From assembly GCA_002408725.1 (NCBI GenBank), contig DHTR01000023.1, forward strand, positions 45,224-58,286: a stretch of 13,063 bases of DNA, written 5' to 3'. A program made the translations under genes and the position numbers. The notes under the pieces were generated by a model that saw only the letters and a program-made list of their open reading frames with translations, searched no databases and was not told the DNA's origin. The stretch is from Pelotomaculum sp. UBA5255 (lineage in GTDB: Bacteria; Bacillota; Desulfotomaculia; Desulfotomaculales; Pelotomaculaceae). Below are positions 6,628-12,697 of the stretch, in pieces (position 1 is the stretch's first letter; the number at the start of each line of letters is the position of its first letter).

Positions 6628-7822
6628 AGAGTATCTGCCGCTCATAAACGAATTGCTGAACAAAACACTTTCCCCTACAGAAAAAAGGGGAGTCGAGGAT
6701 CACCTGGCGGCCTGCGAGAATTGCCAGGCCGAGTTTCAACGACTGAAAAAGGCTGATGATCTTTTGCGGGAAGTTGTCTGTGACATGTTCTCGGAAATCG
6801 AGGTGCCTGCTTATCTTTCCCGTCGGATCAAAGAAACCCTGGAGAAGGAGCAGGAGCAACGCGCGCGCGCGACACGTTCTGGGTGGCGATCTGCTTTCCT
6901 GAAGATCCCGGCGGTCGCGGCAGCCTTGTTCCTGTTTATAGCGGCCGGCACTTTTGGCTATCAACATGTCTTCGGCCCTTCTGCAAAGCAGTCCGAAGTT
7001 GTTTTACAAGAGCCTTCGGTTACCGATGAATCAGAACCGTTTATAAGCTATGACCGCGCAGTTTCACCGGCCGGGCCTGGTCAGGACCCGGGATCGTCCG
7101 GGCCTGCGAATGTCCAGGAAAAGTCCGCGCCGGTTAAACCTCCGGAGAACCTTTTAAAGTCCAAACCGGAGGGAACCCAGAATGTGGTGTCCGGAAGCGA
7201 GGCCATCCGCATCGCTCGGGAAAATGCTCCTGCGGGGAAAGGTGGGGAGCCGGAGCCTGAAACAACAACCACAAAACAGCGCGGCGGTGCGGGTGCTTCA
7301 ATGAGTGCCGGGCAGGCAGTTGACCCACCTCAACTGGAGGGAACTCAACCGCTGGAAGACCGGCGCCTGTTTGCGGCAGGTCAGTCTTTCGCTACCGGAG
7401 GGGACGCAGGGGTAGAGGGATCAGGCAAGGACAGCTTTGCTCAAGGCACCCTGGAAGATGCGGCGAAAGATCTGGGCTTTACCTGCCTGGAACCGGACTA
7501 CCTGCCCCGGGGGGCTGAGCTTCAGGAAGTGAACCGGCTTTCCGGCACGGTCTACCAGAACTACCGGATCGGGCAGCTTTCTTTTCAAATCAGCCAGAGC
7601 CAGGTCGGAGCTTCCGAGGCTAAAATTAAACCACCTTCCCAGGAGAATGTTATTGAAATAAACGGCGCCAGGGGCATCCTCGAGGAAACAGGACATGGGG
7701 CCGAAAACGGGACTTCTAAGGGGTATACCACAATTATCTGGCAGCAGGGTGAGCTGCTTCTTTCTGTCGGCGGGGAACTGCCCAGAGAGGAACTGGTCAA
7801 AATTGCTTCTTCAATGAAGTAA
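6617..7822 (+). CDS. Zinc-finger (ZAS) transmembrane anti-sigma factor with C-terminal DUF4367-like domain
   Basis: Likely binds and restrains the sigma factor encoded just upstream, whose gene it overlaps by 11 nt. The N-terminal cytoplasmic zinc-finger domain has Cys3, His29, Cys33 and Cys36 in DHLAACENC, the H-x3-C-x2-C signature of ZAS anti-sigma factors. One transmembrane helix lies at about 93-115. The outside part begins with a long low-complexity linker rich in Pro, Gly, Ser and Glu (about 120-275), then a folded C-terminal domain (about 278-401) with YLPRGAELQEV and TTIIWQQGELLLSVGGEL, resembling DUF4367 sensor domains. GAAAGAGG sits 9 nt before the ATG. The C-terminal domain may sense an envelope signal, with release by regulated proteolysis or a redox change at the zinc site; neither can be decided from sequence. 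Confidence 0.88.
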   Translation: MRCEEYLPLINELLNKTLSPTEKRGVEDHLAACENCQAEFQRLKKADDLLREVVCDMFSEIEVPAYLSRRIKETLEKEQEQRARATRSGWRSAFLKIPAVAAALFLFIAAGTFGYQHVFGPSAKQSEVVLQEPSVTDESEPFISYDRAVSPAGPGQDPGSSGPANVQEKSAPVKPPENLLKSKPEGTQNVVSGSEAIRIARENAPAGKGGEPEPETTTTKQRGGAGASMSAGQAVDPPQLEGTQPLEDRRLFAAGQSFATGGDAGVEGSGKDSFAQGTLEDAAKDLGFTCLEPDYLPRGAELQEVNRLSGTVYQNYRIGQLSFQISQSQVGASEAKIKPPSQENVIEINGARGILEETGHGAENGTSKGYTTIIWQQGELLLSVGGELPREELVKIASSMK

Positions 7823-7862
7823 ATTGAAGTAAGTAGAAGTTATAAACAAAATGGTTTTAAAG

Positions 7863-7909
7863 GCGCCGCGGGCTGTCGGGGGAAACCTTCGCCAACGCGG
7901 TGCTTTTTT
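7863..7909 (+). terminator. Terminator of the sigma/anti-sigma operon
   Basis: GCGCCGCG at 7863-7870 pairs with CGCGGTGC at 7896-7903 (8 bp, one G-U), with further GGC/GCC pairing inside the loop, followed by six Ts. The G-U pair favours the + strand. Confidence 0.85.
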
Positions 7910-8331
7910 ATGCGTTCGTCCTTTTAAGATCACTTTCATGAGCAGTTTAAAAAACTACAATGTCCATGCCCTTTTTATCGGTCAGCTGCATAAAAATGTA
8001 CCAGCCAGGAAAACAGTGTTCCCGAAAATAGCAGTAGCTGGAGTAAATCCAAAAAAGTCACGGATCTTTAACCCCCAGCTTTCTCTTATCACTGACTAAC
8101 GGAGGCAAGGTCACGAATTTCTTTTTTTTTGCTTAAAAGTTTCATTAAGTAATTGAGTTAAACATAAAATTTTATGTAACGCCAAAACGGTTCGACATAT
8201 TCTTTAATTTAGATATCCATGCCGTTAACGCGGCGTCAGTAGAAGGTTGAAAAAGCAACAAGTTTAATAAGTTTAGGGCGGGGCACTTATGTGTTAACTG
8301 AATATCTTAAAAATAAGGGGGTTTTTTGAAA
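7910..8331 (+). other. Gene-free gap upstream of the ATPase gene
   Basis: About 420 bases without a supportable gene on either strand. Open frames here lack ribosome sites or run through the terminator. Visible elements are a perfect 16-bp palindrome at 8162-8177, a TCGACA box at 8192-8197 with TATCCA 16 nt later (weak promoter candidate), a GCCG/CGGC hairpin at 8221-8234, and a direct repeat of AAGTTTA near 8260. The lower GC of 8120-8331 compared with its neighbours fits regulatory DNA. Confidence 0.4.
8162..8177. repeat. Perfect 16-bp palindrome, possible operator
   Basis: ACATAAAATTTTATGT reads the same on both strands. It lies 155 nt before the ATPase start and 15 nt before a weak TCGACA box. 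Size and symmetry suit a dimeric repressor site, but AT-rich palindromes also arise by chance. Confidence 0.4.
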
Positions 8332-9441
8332 ATGGCCAAAGGAAGACTTATTAAGGTTTTCCCTGGTGGAAACACCGCTTACGGTTTTTATTCATTTTAT
8401 GATCATATAATTGAACCGGACGCCGCCCGTATTTTTGTAATCAAGGGTGGGCCGGGCGTGGGCAAATCCACGTTTATGAGATATATCGGAGAGGCCATGC
8501 TGGAGCGGGGTTACGATGTCGAGTTTCATTGCTGTTCATCGGATAACGGTTCGTTGGACGGAGTCGTTATACCAGCTATTCGTGTAGCCCTGCTTGATGG
8601 CACAAGCCCACATTTAGTTGATCCGAAGAATCCAGGTGCGGTAGATCAGCTTGTGCATTTAGGCGATCACTGGAACGAGGAAGCAATAAGGGAAAAAAAG
8701 AAGGAAATCCTAGCTGTTAACAAGGAACTTGGTCGTCTTTTTAAACATGCCTATGCCTACCTTGCTGCAGCTAAACTCTTTCTTGATGAAGTAGAGTCCT
8801 ACTATACTGAGAGTAATGCTTTCAATGTGGGTTCTTTCGATAAATTAGTTCTAGAACTAATCCATGAAATTTTTGAGGGAAAACGAAGGAACACTGAAAA
8901 TCCGAAAGCCCGTCACCTTTTTGCCACAGCAATCACTCCTGACGGATCGGTGAGTCATTTAGAAACAGTTGTGGGGCACCTTAAGAAACGATATATCGTT
9001 AATGGTGATGATGGAACTGGAAAAACAACTTTGGTTAGACGTTTGATGGAGGCGGCTTTAGCCAGGGGATATAATGCAACCATATTCCACTGTGCTTTGA
9101 ACCCAAAGGTGGTTGACCACCTGGTTGTTCACGACCTGAGCCTGGCGATAATAAACAATGTGGAGCCACACCTGTACCCCCCGAAAGAAGGAGATACCAT
9201 TATCGATACCATGAATTGTGTTGATCCGGTTATCAACGAGGCATATCTTGTTGAAAAGGGCTCAGCTCGCGGAATGTACCGCCAGTGCATGGAGCAGGCA
9301 GTTTCTTTTATCAACCGGGCCAAAAAAACGCATGACGTGATGGAGAAATATTATGTGCCTTTCATGGACTTTGATGCCATAAATTTAAGGAGAGAAAAGA
9401 CACTCCAGCTAATTCTTAATATAGCAGAGCAAATAAAATAA
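8332..9441 (+). CDS. Uncharacterised ATPase with two P-loop domains (PRK06851-like)
   Basis: A cytoplasmic protein of 369 residues with two Walker A motifs, GGPGVGKST at 39-47 and NGDDGTGKTT at 224-233. The halves look like an internal duplication: FHCCSSDNGSLDGVVIP (65-81) followed by PHLVDP corresponds to IFHCALNPKVVDHLVV (251-266) followed by PHLYPP. It resembles the PRK06851 family of unknown function. A DNA, RNA or small-molecule role cannot be inferred, and no helicase or kinase signature is seen. The ATG at 8332 has AAGGGGG 10 nt upstream; TTG 8326 would leave only 4 nt. It is a single-gene unit, flanked by long non-coding stretches, so context gives no pathway. Confidence 0.82.
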   Translation: MAKGRLIKVFPGGNTAYGFYSFYDHIIEPDAARIFVIKGGPGVGKSTFMRYIGEAMLERGYDVEFHCCSSDNGSLDGVVIPAIRVALLDGTSPHLVDPKNPGAVDQLVHLGDHWNEEAIREKKKEILAVNKELGRLFKHAYAYLAAAKLFLDEVESYYTESNAFNVGSFDKLVLELIHEIFEGKRRNTENPKARHLFATAITPDGSVSHLETVVGHLKKRYIVNGDDGTGKTTLVRRLMEAALARGYNATIFHCALNPKVVDHLVVHDLSLAIINNVEPHLYPPKEGDTIIDTMNCVDPVINEAYLVEKGSARGMYRQCMEQAVSFINRAKKTHDVMEKYYVPFMDFDAINLRREKTLQLILNIAEQIK

Positions 9442-9616
9442 ATTAGCTTCGTTCCTAACAAGAACAACACAAAATTACCAAGAGCGTCTTCGATCCTCAT
9501 CTTCACCATTAGTCCGTGAGGGTTAAGATGCGCAAATGGGACAACTACCACGTGCAGGTTCATCCTTGAGAATATGCTGCCAGATCTTACATGTTTTCAA
9601 TACTCATAGTGCCGAC
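9442..9616 (+). other. Non-coding stretch between the ATPase gene and the glnA control region
   Basis: No supportable gene. A short - strand open frame (9351-9563) crosses into the ATPase gene; its ATG follows AAGG with no spacing, so I do not call it. It may hold a decayed fragment, but nothing recognisable. Together with the hairpin, promoter and leader below, it fills the gap up to glnA. Confidence 0.35.
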
Positions 9617-9659
9617 AAACCTGTCCTTTACCTGGTTATTAAGGGCAAAGGACAGGTTT
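9617..9659 (+). terminator. Long hairpin after the ATPase gene, terminator-like
   Basis: A perfect 13-bp inverted repeat, AAACCTGTCCTTT at 9617-9629 and AAAGGACAGGTTT at 9647-9659, has a 17-nt loop. The 3' side is followed by AAAAG on the + strand rather than Ts, so termination would rely on only three Us within the stem end. It could instead be a processing or protein-binding site. Confidence 0.45.
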
Positions 9660-9718
9660 AAAAGACAAATATAAAGACAAAATAATCGTCAAAAAACTAT
9701 CGCATCTTTCATTTTCTA

Positions 9719-9727
9719 TGGTATACT
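9719..9727 (+). promoter_or_regulatory. Extended -10 promoter of glnA
   Basis: TGGTATACT at 9719-9727 is a TGn-extended -10 box with one mismatch to TATAAT; the -35 region is poor. The predicted start near 9734-9735 gives a leader of about 140 nt before the glnA ATG. Confidence 0.55.
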
Positions 9728-9734
9728 ATTTTTT

Positions 9735-9829
9735 AGCTACAGAAGAACATTCCCTGTAGCGTTGTGTCTATGATAAAGGGTCGATGGGGCCTACCGCGCG
9801 GGTTTATGTCCGCACATTGGCCTTTTTTT
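9735..9829 (+). promoter_or_regulatory. glnA leader with hairpin and intrinsic terminator (attenuator candidate)
   Basis: The leader begins with a hairpin, GCTACAG (9735-9741) and CTGTAGC (9753-9759), with an 11-nt loop. It ends with a terminator-like element at 9786-9829: GGCC/GGCC enclosing GCGG(G)..(T)CCGC, followed by seven Ts (9823-9829). The terminator lies between promoter and ribosome site, so it should stop transcripts unless overridden, as in attenuation by an antiterminator protein or a ligand. TGTG near 9762 can pair with CACA at 9813-9816, which would break the inner stem, so a competing fold exists on paper. It matches no glutamine riboswitch consensus known to me, and the loops do not show the hexaloop rule of ANTAR targets. 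Confidence 0.5.
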
Positions 9830-9875
9830 AATAACCCGGTTCCTCTTAGACGACTTTAAAGAAAGGATGAATTGC

Positions 9876-11207
9876 ATGGCTAAGCTTACTAACGAAGACG
9901 TTCGCAGACTGGCCAAGGAACTGGGGGTCAAATTCGTACGCCTGCAGTTTACAGATATATTCGGCATTTTAAAGAACGTTGCCATAACCGTAGAGCAGTT
10001 GGATAAAGCCCTGAATGGGGAGCTTATGTTTGACGGTTCTTCGATTGAGGGCTTCGTGCGCATTGAAGAGTCCGATATGTACCTTCGGCCCGACCCTTCG
10101 ACCTTTACTGTTTTTCCCTGGAGACCCAGGGAGGGAGCGGTAGCCCGGCTGATTTGTAACATTTACAATACCGACGGCACCCCTTTCCGGGGCGACCCCC
10201 GTAATGTCTTGTTGACCGCTGTTCAGGAAGCGGAACAACTGGGCTACACCATGAATGTGGGTCCGGAAGCGGAATTTTTTCTTTTCCATGTTGACAAAGA
10301 AGGAAGACCTACCACTATTACCCATGATAATGCGGGGTATTTTGACTTAGCCCCGGTGGACCTGGGGGAAGATGCCCGCCGGGACATGGTCCTGGCCCTG
10401 GAACAAATGGGCTTTGAGATAGAGGCCTCTCACCACGAACTGGCTCCCGGCCAGCACGAGATTGACTTCAAGTATTCGGACGCCCTGGATATAGCCGACA
10501 AGGTTGTCACCTTCAAACTTGTGGTTCGGTCAATAGCCCAGCGGCACGGACTGCACGCCACTTTTATGCCAAAGCCCATTTTTGGCATTGCAGGTTCCGG
10601 GATGCATTTAAACCAGTCTCTTATGAAAAACGGAGAAAACGCCTTTTCCGACCCACAGTCACCGGATGAACTCAGCAAGGAGTGCCTGTATTACGTAGGG
10701 GGATTGATGAATCATGCCAGAGCTATCACGGCGGTGGTCAACCCGACAGTAAACTCGTATAAGCGCCTGGTATCAGGCTATGAGGCGCCGGTCCATGTTG
10801 CCTGGTCGGCGCAGAACAGGAGTCCTTTAATCAGGATTCCGGCCAAGAAAGGGCCTTCCACCCGGATCGAACTCAGAAGCCCCGATCCTTCCTGCAACCC
10901 GTATCTGGCCCTGGCGGTTTGTCTCAAGGCCGGCCTGGATGGAATTCGGAATAAAACCCTGCCGCCCGAGCCCTGCAACCGGAATATCTACGAGATGACC
11001 CCGTTAGAGCGGGAGCAGATGGGCATTGGTGTTCTACCGGGTAGTCTTAACGATGCCCTTAAGGAACTTTTAAAGGATAAAGTCATCCAGGAAGCTCTCG
11101 GCGAGCATGTCCTGCAGCGGTTCGTGGAAGCCAAGCAAATCGAGTGGAACCGCTACCACTCAAGGGTTCACCTCTGGGAAATTGAGGAGTATCTGACCAA
11201 GTTTTAG
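9876..11207 (+). CDS. glnA: Glutamine synthetase, type I-alpha
   Basis: Makes glutamine from glutamate, ammonia and ATP as a cytoplasmic dodecamer. The protein follows Bacillus GlnA closely from end to end (443 versus 444 residues). Signatures: MFDGSSIEGFVRIEESDMY (51-69), metal-binding Glu131 and Glu133 in GPEAEFF, Glu188 and Glu195 in HHELAPGQHEIDF, His244 in GSGMH, and NRSPLIRIP (314-322). Arg62 is present, the residue linked to glutamine feedback inhibition in the GSI-alpha class, and the insertion and adenylylation site of GSI-beta enzymes are absent. So regulation should be by feedback and gene expression, not adenylylation. ATG 9876 has AGAAAGGA 8 nt upstream; ATG 9867 overlaps that site. 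The leader upstream carries a terminator. No GlnR/TnrA gene is in the window. Confidence 0.97.
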   Translation: MAKLTNEDVRRLAKELGVKFVRLQFTDIFGILKNVAITVEQLDKALNGELMFDGSSIEGFVRIEESDMYLRPDPSTFTVFPWRPREGAVARLICNIYNTDGTPFRGDPRNVLLTAVQEAEQLGYTMNVGPEAEFFLFHVDKEGRPTTITHDNAGYFDLAPVDLGEDARRDMVLALEQMGFEIEASHHELAPGQHEIDFKYSDALDIADKVVTFKLVVRSIAQRHGLHATFMPKPIFGIAGSGMHLNQSLMKNGENAFSDPQSPDELSKECLYYVGGLMNHARAITAVVNPTVNSYKRLVSGYEAPVHVAWSAQNRSPLIRIPAKKGPSTRIELRSPDPSCNPYLALAVCLKAGLDGIRNKTLPPEPCNRNIYEMTPLEREQMGIGVLPGSLNDALKELLKDKVIQEALGEHVLQRFVEAKQIEWNRYHSRVHLWEIEEYLTKF

Positions 11208-11287
11208 GGTTTAATAGATTCTCATTTGTCATTTCAAAGTTAAAAAAATAAAAAAAGCCTGCTATGGGCGCATGTAGGAGGATTATC

Positions 11288-11779
11288 TTGAAAAGCATGC
11301 TCGCTGTTCTGGTTGTCAATAAACCTGGCGTTCTGGCACGCATATCCGGGCTTCTCAGTCGGAGGGTTTTCAATATTGAAAGCATCGCGGCCGGGCATAC
11401 AGAGGAACCGGATGTGACCCGCATTACCCTGGATGTACAGGGTGATACCCAGGTTCTGAATCAGGTGATGAAGCAACTTTCAAAACTGGTTGACGTGATT
11501 AAAATCGTGGAGCTCAAGTCGGAGGAATCCGTTGAACGGGAACTGGCCTTGATCAAGGTGAAGGCGGAAACAAACCGCAGGTCTGACATAGTCAACCTTG
11601 TTTCGGTTTTCAGGGCCAATATTATTGATGTCAATAAAGAAACCATGGTGATTGAGATCCTGGGGGACGAAAATAAGATCAACGCCCTCTGCTCGGTGCT
11701 TGAAGACTACGGTATTGTTGAAATGGTTCGTACTGGGAAAGTGGTTCTGTCCAGGGGGCCGGAGGCGGTAAAAGACTGA
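11288..11779 (+). CDS. ilvN: Acetolactate synthase small (regulatory) subunit
   Basis: Regulatory subunit that activates acetolactate synthase and gives it valine feedback control in branched-chain amino acid synthesis. An N-terminal ACT domain (about residues 3-75) carries NKPGVLARISGLLSRR (11-26) and FNIESIAAG (28-36). Asn11, Gly14 and Asn29 fall at positions linked to valine binding in E. coli IlvH. The C-terminal half has SVERELALIKV (81-91), FRANIIDV (108-115) and RTGKVVLSRG (148-157), all typical; 163 residues is normal. I choose TTG 11288 because AGGAGG ends 7 nt before it; ATG 11297 would be 15 nt away. It follows glnA by 80 nt without a clear terminator, so co-transcription is possible. 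The catalytic ilvB is not adjacent, which is unusual. Confidence 0.93.
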   Translation: MKSMLAVLVVNKPGVLARISGLLSRRVFNIESIAAGHTEEPDVTRITLDVQGDTQVLNQVMKQLSKLVDVIKIVELKSEESVERELALIKVKAETNRRSDIVNLVSVFRANIIDVNKETMVIEILGDENKINALCSVLEDYGIVEMVRTGKVVLSRGPEAVKD

Positions 11780-11833
11780 CCCTGTCTTCGCTCGTTTGCG
11801 TATAAACGGCTATTGTTAGTAAAACATGTGATG

Positions 11834-11864
11834 TTGACATAATAGAGGTGATAGTGTATATAAT
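11834..11864 (+). promoter_or_regulatory. Promoter of ndoAI-ndoA, with an overlapping inverted repeat
   Basis: A consensus TTGACA at 11834-11839 is followed by TATATA at spacing 17 (11857-11862) and TATAAT at spacing 19 (11859-11864). The TATAAT box pairs with ATTATA at 11872-11877 as an inverted repeat with a 7-nt gap, covering the -10 and start region. Such a site could bind the ribbon-helix-helix antitoxin for autoregulation; this is inference. Confidence 0.7.
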
Positions 11865-11904
11865 AAGGTATATTATAACGCAGCTTCATGGAGGAGGCCC
11901 GCCA

Positions 11905-12180
11905 GTGTCCCAGGTAAAGAGAGTAATGATCAGTCTACCCGATACACTTCTGGCCGAGGTGGACGGGATCGCGGCCGCCGAACAAATCAACCGGAGCGAA
12001 TTTATTAGAGAGGCCATGAGGCTTTATATTGCTGAGAGAAAAAGGCGTCTTTTGAGAGAGCAAATGAAGAGAGGATACCTTGAAATGGCAAGAATTAACC
12101 TAGCCCTGGCAGTGGAACATTACCGCCTGGAAGCAGAGGCAGCGCGTATTTTTGAGTTGCCCGTTACGGAGGTTAAATAA
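11905..12180 (+). CDS. ndoAI: EndoAI antitoxin (ribbon-helix-helix, MazE-like)
   Basis: Antitoxin that binds and inhibits the EndoA/MazF ribonuclease encoded next. The N-terminal ribbon-helix-helix motif spans about residues 5-45: KRVMISLPDTLLAEVDGIA, then NRSEFIREAMRLYIAER. The C-terminal tail, RGYLEMARINLALAVEHYRLE (56-76), matches the toxin-binding region of Bacillus EndoAI, MRRGYMEMAKINLN. The 91 residues compare with 93 in Bacillus. GTG 11905 has GGAGGAGG 7 nt upstream; the GTG at 11848 lies inside the promoter and is rejected. TAA overlaps the toxin ATG by one base, so translation is coupled and both are made at set ratio. A strong promoter sits 40-70 nt upstream. Confidence 0.95.
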   Translation: MSQVKRVMISLPDTLLAEVDGIAAAEQINRSEFIREAMRLYIAERKRRLLREQMKRGYLEMARINLALAVEHYRLEAEAARIFELPVTEVK

Positions 12181-12530
12181 TGCTAATCCGCCGGGGTGAG
12201 ATTTATTTCGCAGATTTAAGCCCGGTTGTCGGTTCCGAGCAAGGGGGGACCAGGCCGGTGCTTATTATTCAGAACGATATAGGCAACCAGTATAGCCCAA
12301 CCACCATTGTTGCAGCAATAACATCACACATTGAGAAATCCAGGCTACCGACTCATATTGAAATGCCCGCAGCCCCGGGCGGTCTGGAAAAAAACTCAGT
12401 CATTCTTCTGGAGCAAATCAGGACCATTGACAAAAGCAGGCTAATGGAAAAAGTAACATCCCTTGAGGGGGAGATGATGGCCAGGGTTAACCAAGCTGTT
12501 GAAATAAGCCTTGGCCTGATTGATCTATAA
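12180..12530 (+). CDS. ndoA: EndoA endoribonuclease toxin (MazF family)
   Basis: Sequence-specific, ribosome-independent mRNA endonuclease; the Bacillus homologue cuts at UACAU. It aligns nearly without gaps with Bacillus EndoA, both 116 residues: RRGEIYFADLSPVVGSEQGG (4-23), RPVLIIQNDIGN (25-36), IVAAIT (43-48), LPTHIEM, and SVILLEQIRTIDK. The catalytic pair corresponds to Arg25 and Thr48, both present, so the toxin should be active. The CGGAGG ribosome site lies within the end of the antitoxin gene. It is followed by a hairpin and a terminator. Position at the end of an alr-associated cluster is typical of Firmicutes, although alr itself lies 6.6 kb upstream here. Confidence 0.96.
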   Translation: MLIRRGEIYFADLSPVVGSEQGGTRPVLIIQNDIGNQYSPTTIVAAITSHIEKSRLPTHIEMPAAPGGLEKNSVILLEQIRTIDKSRLMEKVTSLEGEMMARVNQAVEISLGLIDL

Positions 12531-12560
12531 GTAATGCCCCGTCTGCCTGATGAGAGCTCA

Positions 12561-12620
12561 AAACCTATTAAAAAATGGGTTTAAAAAAGTCCTTTCCCCC
12601 AAGCCGGAAAGGATTTTTTT
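12561..12620 (+). terminator. Tandem hairpins ending in a T7 terminator after ndoA
   Basis: A first 8-bp hairpin (AAACCTAT at 12561-12568 with ATGGGTTT at 12575-12582, one G-U) is followed by a second: TCCTTTCC at 12590-12597 with GGAAAGGA at 12606-12613 and seven Ts to 12620. The A-run at 12583-12588 extends the second stem through the Ts, so it may also work on the - strand. Confidence 0.88.
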
Positions 12621-12697
12621 GTGGTCAAGGAGTCAATTCTATTTCCGCCCGCGCTTATATATAAACAAGGATTTTTGAACACGGGGCGTGATTTAAA

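Noticed and set aside
7851..8099. A + strand open frame of 82 codons after the anti-sigma gene
   Set aside because: It runs through the intrinsic terminator at 7863-7909 and lacks a ribosome site; the residues show no recognisable domain.
9351..9563. A - strand open frame of 70 codons downstream of the ATPase gene
   Set aside because: Half of it is antisense to the ATPase gene and its ATG follows AAGG with no spacing. It could be a decayed fragment but nothing supports a gene.
11793..11808. CGTTT/AAACG hairpin after ilvN as a terminator
   Set aside because: The stem is only 5 bp and no T-run follows, so there is no good case for a terminator.
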